From a virus, in the IMG/VR virus record IMGVR_UViG_3300024265_000205, positions 1 to 23,556 of that record: DNA of 23,556 bases. One strand, given 5' to 3'. A program made the position numbers and the translations under genes. The notes under the pieces were generated by a model, which ran no database searches, was not told where the DNA came from, and was given only the letters and a program-made list of their open reading frames with translations. Positions within the stretch are counted from its first letter, which is position 1; every line of letters starts with the position of its first letter. Below, piece after piece: positions 22,067 through 23,556 of the stretch.

Positions 22067-23556
22067 CTAGCCTCCTTGGTTACCCCCCGCCTTTTTTTCG
22101 GGTTCTTTCGGCGGGGGACTTATTGGTGTGGGTTCTATTTCTTGCGGTTGTTGACCGGGTGGTGGTTTATCGGACTTGAATTCAGGTTCATCAAACCCTC
22201 CTCCATCTTCATCATCAGGACTCGCTCCTTCAATCCAACCATCGCTAATCTCCTGTTCAATTTGCTCGTCCATTTCTTTGATATCTTCTTCTGTAAAATT
22301 TAAAAGTTCCATCATAATATACTGTCTGGAGAAGTAACGTCCTAAATACCCATCCGCACTTGAGACCACATTCATCCGTTCTGTCATGACCTCTAGTTTT
22401 GTCATCTCACTGAAGCGGTTGTCAGATGCCCAGTCAAATGTAATAAAGTCTTCTACTTTATTCCAATCATGTTGTGACATCTTCCCAGTGATAATAAGGT
22501 TCTTCTTGATGATGTCTATGAATACAATATTGAACATACGACGAAGTTTTTGTATGAACTTATAGAACCGTAATTCCTCACGGGTAATTTCTGTAGTCCG
22601 TGAACCCACAAAAATTGATTCTGCACTCAGACGGCCGCTAGGAACCTTTAAAGTCTTGTATAACTTCTTAAGGAAGTATACAATATCATCCGTCTCACCA
22701 AGAGCTTGTCCACCCTGAAGAGTTTCAATCTCAGTTCCCTTACCCTCACGTCGAGGAAGCCAGAAATCCTCAACTGCGGCTAATGTCAACTTGGCCGTCT
22801 CTATTTCCCCTGTAGACGTGTTGTAAATTTTTGTGTTGCGATATTTGTTTGCTAGATTCTGAATATGTTGTTCGGCTTTCGCTTTGGGCATCTTTCCAAC
22901 ATCTATATAAAAAGCTCTCCGCTCAGGTGCCCGAACCATCCTGTAAATGACAAGAGCATCCTCCATCATCCTCAACTGGTTAGCAACACGAACAGACCTA
23001 TTCAGGAAGGATAAAGGAACAGTTTTATCAATGTTCCAATATCCCATGGACACGAAAGTAACTAAATTATCATCGAGAATGTAGGAATCTTCCCGACGGT
23101 AAGCGGCCGTGGCTTTGTTGTCCGCCACTGGTGTATACTTGAAATACCGTCTCCCATCCTGATCATAAAAAATTTCCATGTGGTGGGGAGCCAGAAGGTT
23201 GAGTTTGATAATACCCTTCTTGAGATCATCCAAATAATAAACATTCTCTAAATATAAGGCACCATCAATATAAGCCTGTCGGAAGAGTTCATCCAACTTA
23301 CGGTTAATACTTAAAAGCTTCTTGACACGGCCCCACTCCAATTCGATCTTTTTCTTATCTTCTTCGGAGAGTTTGTTTTTGTCATCTTCGGTGAAAGTGA
23401 TATCAATGATATCCCGTTCATCATCCATCACCACAGCTTCATTAGTAATCTCTTCAATAGCATCTTCAACCTCTGCCATCTCTGACATTTGCCGCCATGT
23501 CTTGATGAGTTTCGGGTAATTGATTTTGTTGGTCTTTGTGGTCATTCCACCCATGG
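22067..23556 (-). CDS. 20: Portal vertex protein, T4 gp20-like, N terminus outside the window
   Basis: The frame is open to the right edge. An ATG at 23554 lies at the edge but is probably internal, because the sequence there already matches T4 gp20 at about residue 70 (here TWRQMSEMAEVEDAI, T4 TYRNLMNNYEVDNAV). Further landmarks are VANQLRMMEDALVIYRMVRAPERR, FYIDVGKMPKAKAEQHI, a WLPRREGKG segment, and the KVPSGRLSAES loop, all standard gp20 motifs. The C terminus is acidic, then proline-rich. About 495 residues are visible of an expected 520-580. Twelve copies form the ring at the head vertex through which DNA is packaged and to which the tail connects. Confidence 0.9.
   Translation of the reverse strand, partial: MGGMTTKTNKINYPKLIKTWRQMSEMAEVEDAIEEITNEAVVMDDERDIIDITFTEDDKNKLSEEDKKKIELEWGRVKKLLSINRKLDELFRQAYIDGALYLENVYYLDDLKKGIIKLNLLAPHHMEIFYDQDGRRYFKYTPVADNKATAAYRREDSYILDDNLVTFVSMGYWNIDKTVPLSFLNRSVRVANQLRMMEDALVIYRMVRAPERRAFYIDVGKMPKAKAEQHIQNLANKYRNTKIYNTSTGEIETAKLTLAAVEDFWLPRREGKGTEIETLQGGQALGETDDIVYFLKKLYKTLKVPSGRLSAESIFVGSRTTEITREELRFYKFIQKLRRMFNIVFIDIIKKNLIITGKMSQHDWNKVEDFITFDWASDNRFSEMTKLEVMTERMNVVSSADGYLGRYFSRQYIMMELLNFTEEDIKEMDEQIEQEISDGWIEGASPDDEDGGGFDEPEFKSDKPPPGQQPQEIEPTPISPPPKEPEKKAGGNQGG

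Noticed and set aside
1-23556. tRNA genes, CRISPR arrays, insertion sequences, integrase or attachment sites
   Set aside because: No cloverleaf-like segment, regularly spaced repeat, transposase motif or recombinase was recognised; the window is almost fully covered by phage genes.

Overview
This 23.6 kb window is part of the genome of a lytic, contractile-tailed bacteriophage (T4-like myovirus, distant from T4 itself). The evidence is a long minus-strand block of virion genes whose products resemble T4 portal gp20, prohead core gp67, tail sheath gp18, tail tube gp19, gp26, tape measure gp29, gp48, gp53, gp27 and gp8. Intergenic copies of the T4-type late promoter box TATAAATA support the same conclusion. 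Nearly every gene has a purine-rich AGGAG-type ribosome binding site, so the host is a bacterium, but nothing in the window identifies it. Base composition is moderate (roughly mid-40s % G+C by eye).

Layout: positions 1-2100 hold seven short plus-strand genes, tightly packed, often overlapping as ATGA, and mostly of unknown function. They look like an accessory (early or middle) operon. A strong hairpin terminator at 2137-2168 separates them from convergent minus-strand genes. Reading the minus strand from right to left (the direction of transcription), the order is: portal (truncated at the window edge); a 59-aa gp67-like prohead core candidate; late promoter; tail sheath; tail tube; a second tube-fold protein; terminator; late promoter; a small two-helix membrane protein; a gp26-family protein with a predicted -1 frameshift extension; tape measure; gp48-like tube cap; gp53; gp27-like hub; late promoter variant; gp8-like wedge; a 1368-aa baseplate protein; a small coiled-coil protein; three fibre/receptor-binding paralogues; late promoter; a coiled-coil membrane protein; a protein with a T4-like capsid-targeting N terminus; and a small unknown protein.

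Together these genes build the tail. Portal and core protein start the head. The tape measure, its proposed chaperone pair, tube and sheath make the shaft. gp48, gp53, gp27, gp8 and the giant protein make the hub and wedges. The three fibre paralogues, which share an N-terminal anchor, probably contact the host.

The most notable observation is a complete-looking -1 programmed frameshift signal at the end of the gp26-family gene, just upstream of the tape measure: heptamer T TTT TTT at 17653-17647, an 8-nt spacer, then a 10-bp hairpin at 17610-17638. It would make a 233-aa protein and a 295-aa fusion, the arrangement known for lambda-type tail assembly chaperones (G/GT), here in a T4-like gp26 protein. 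T4 hub lysozyme gp5 and wedge proteins gp6 and gp25 are not in this window.
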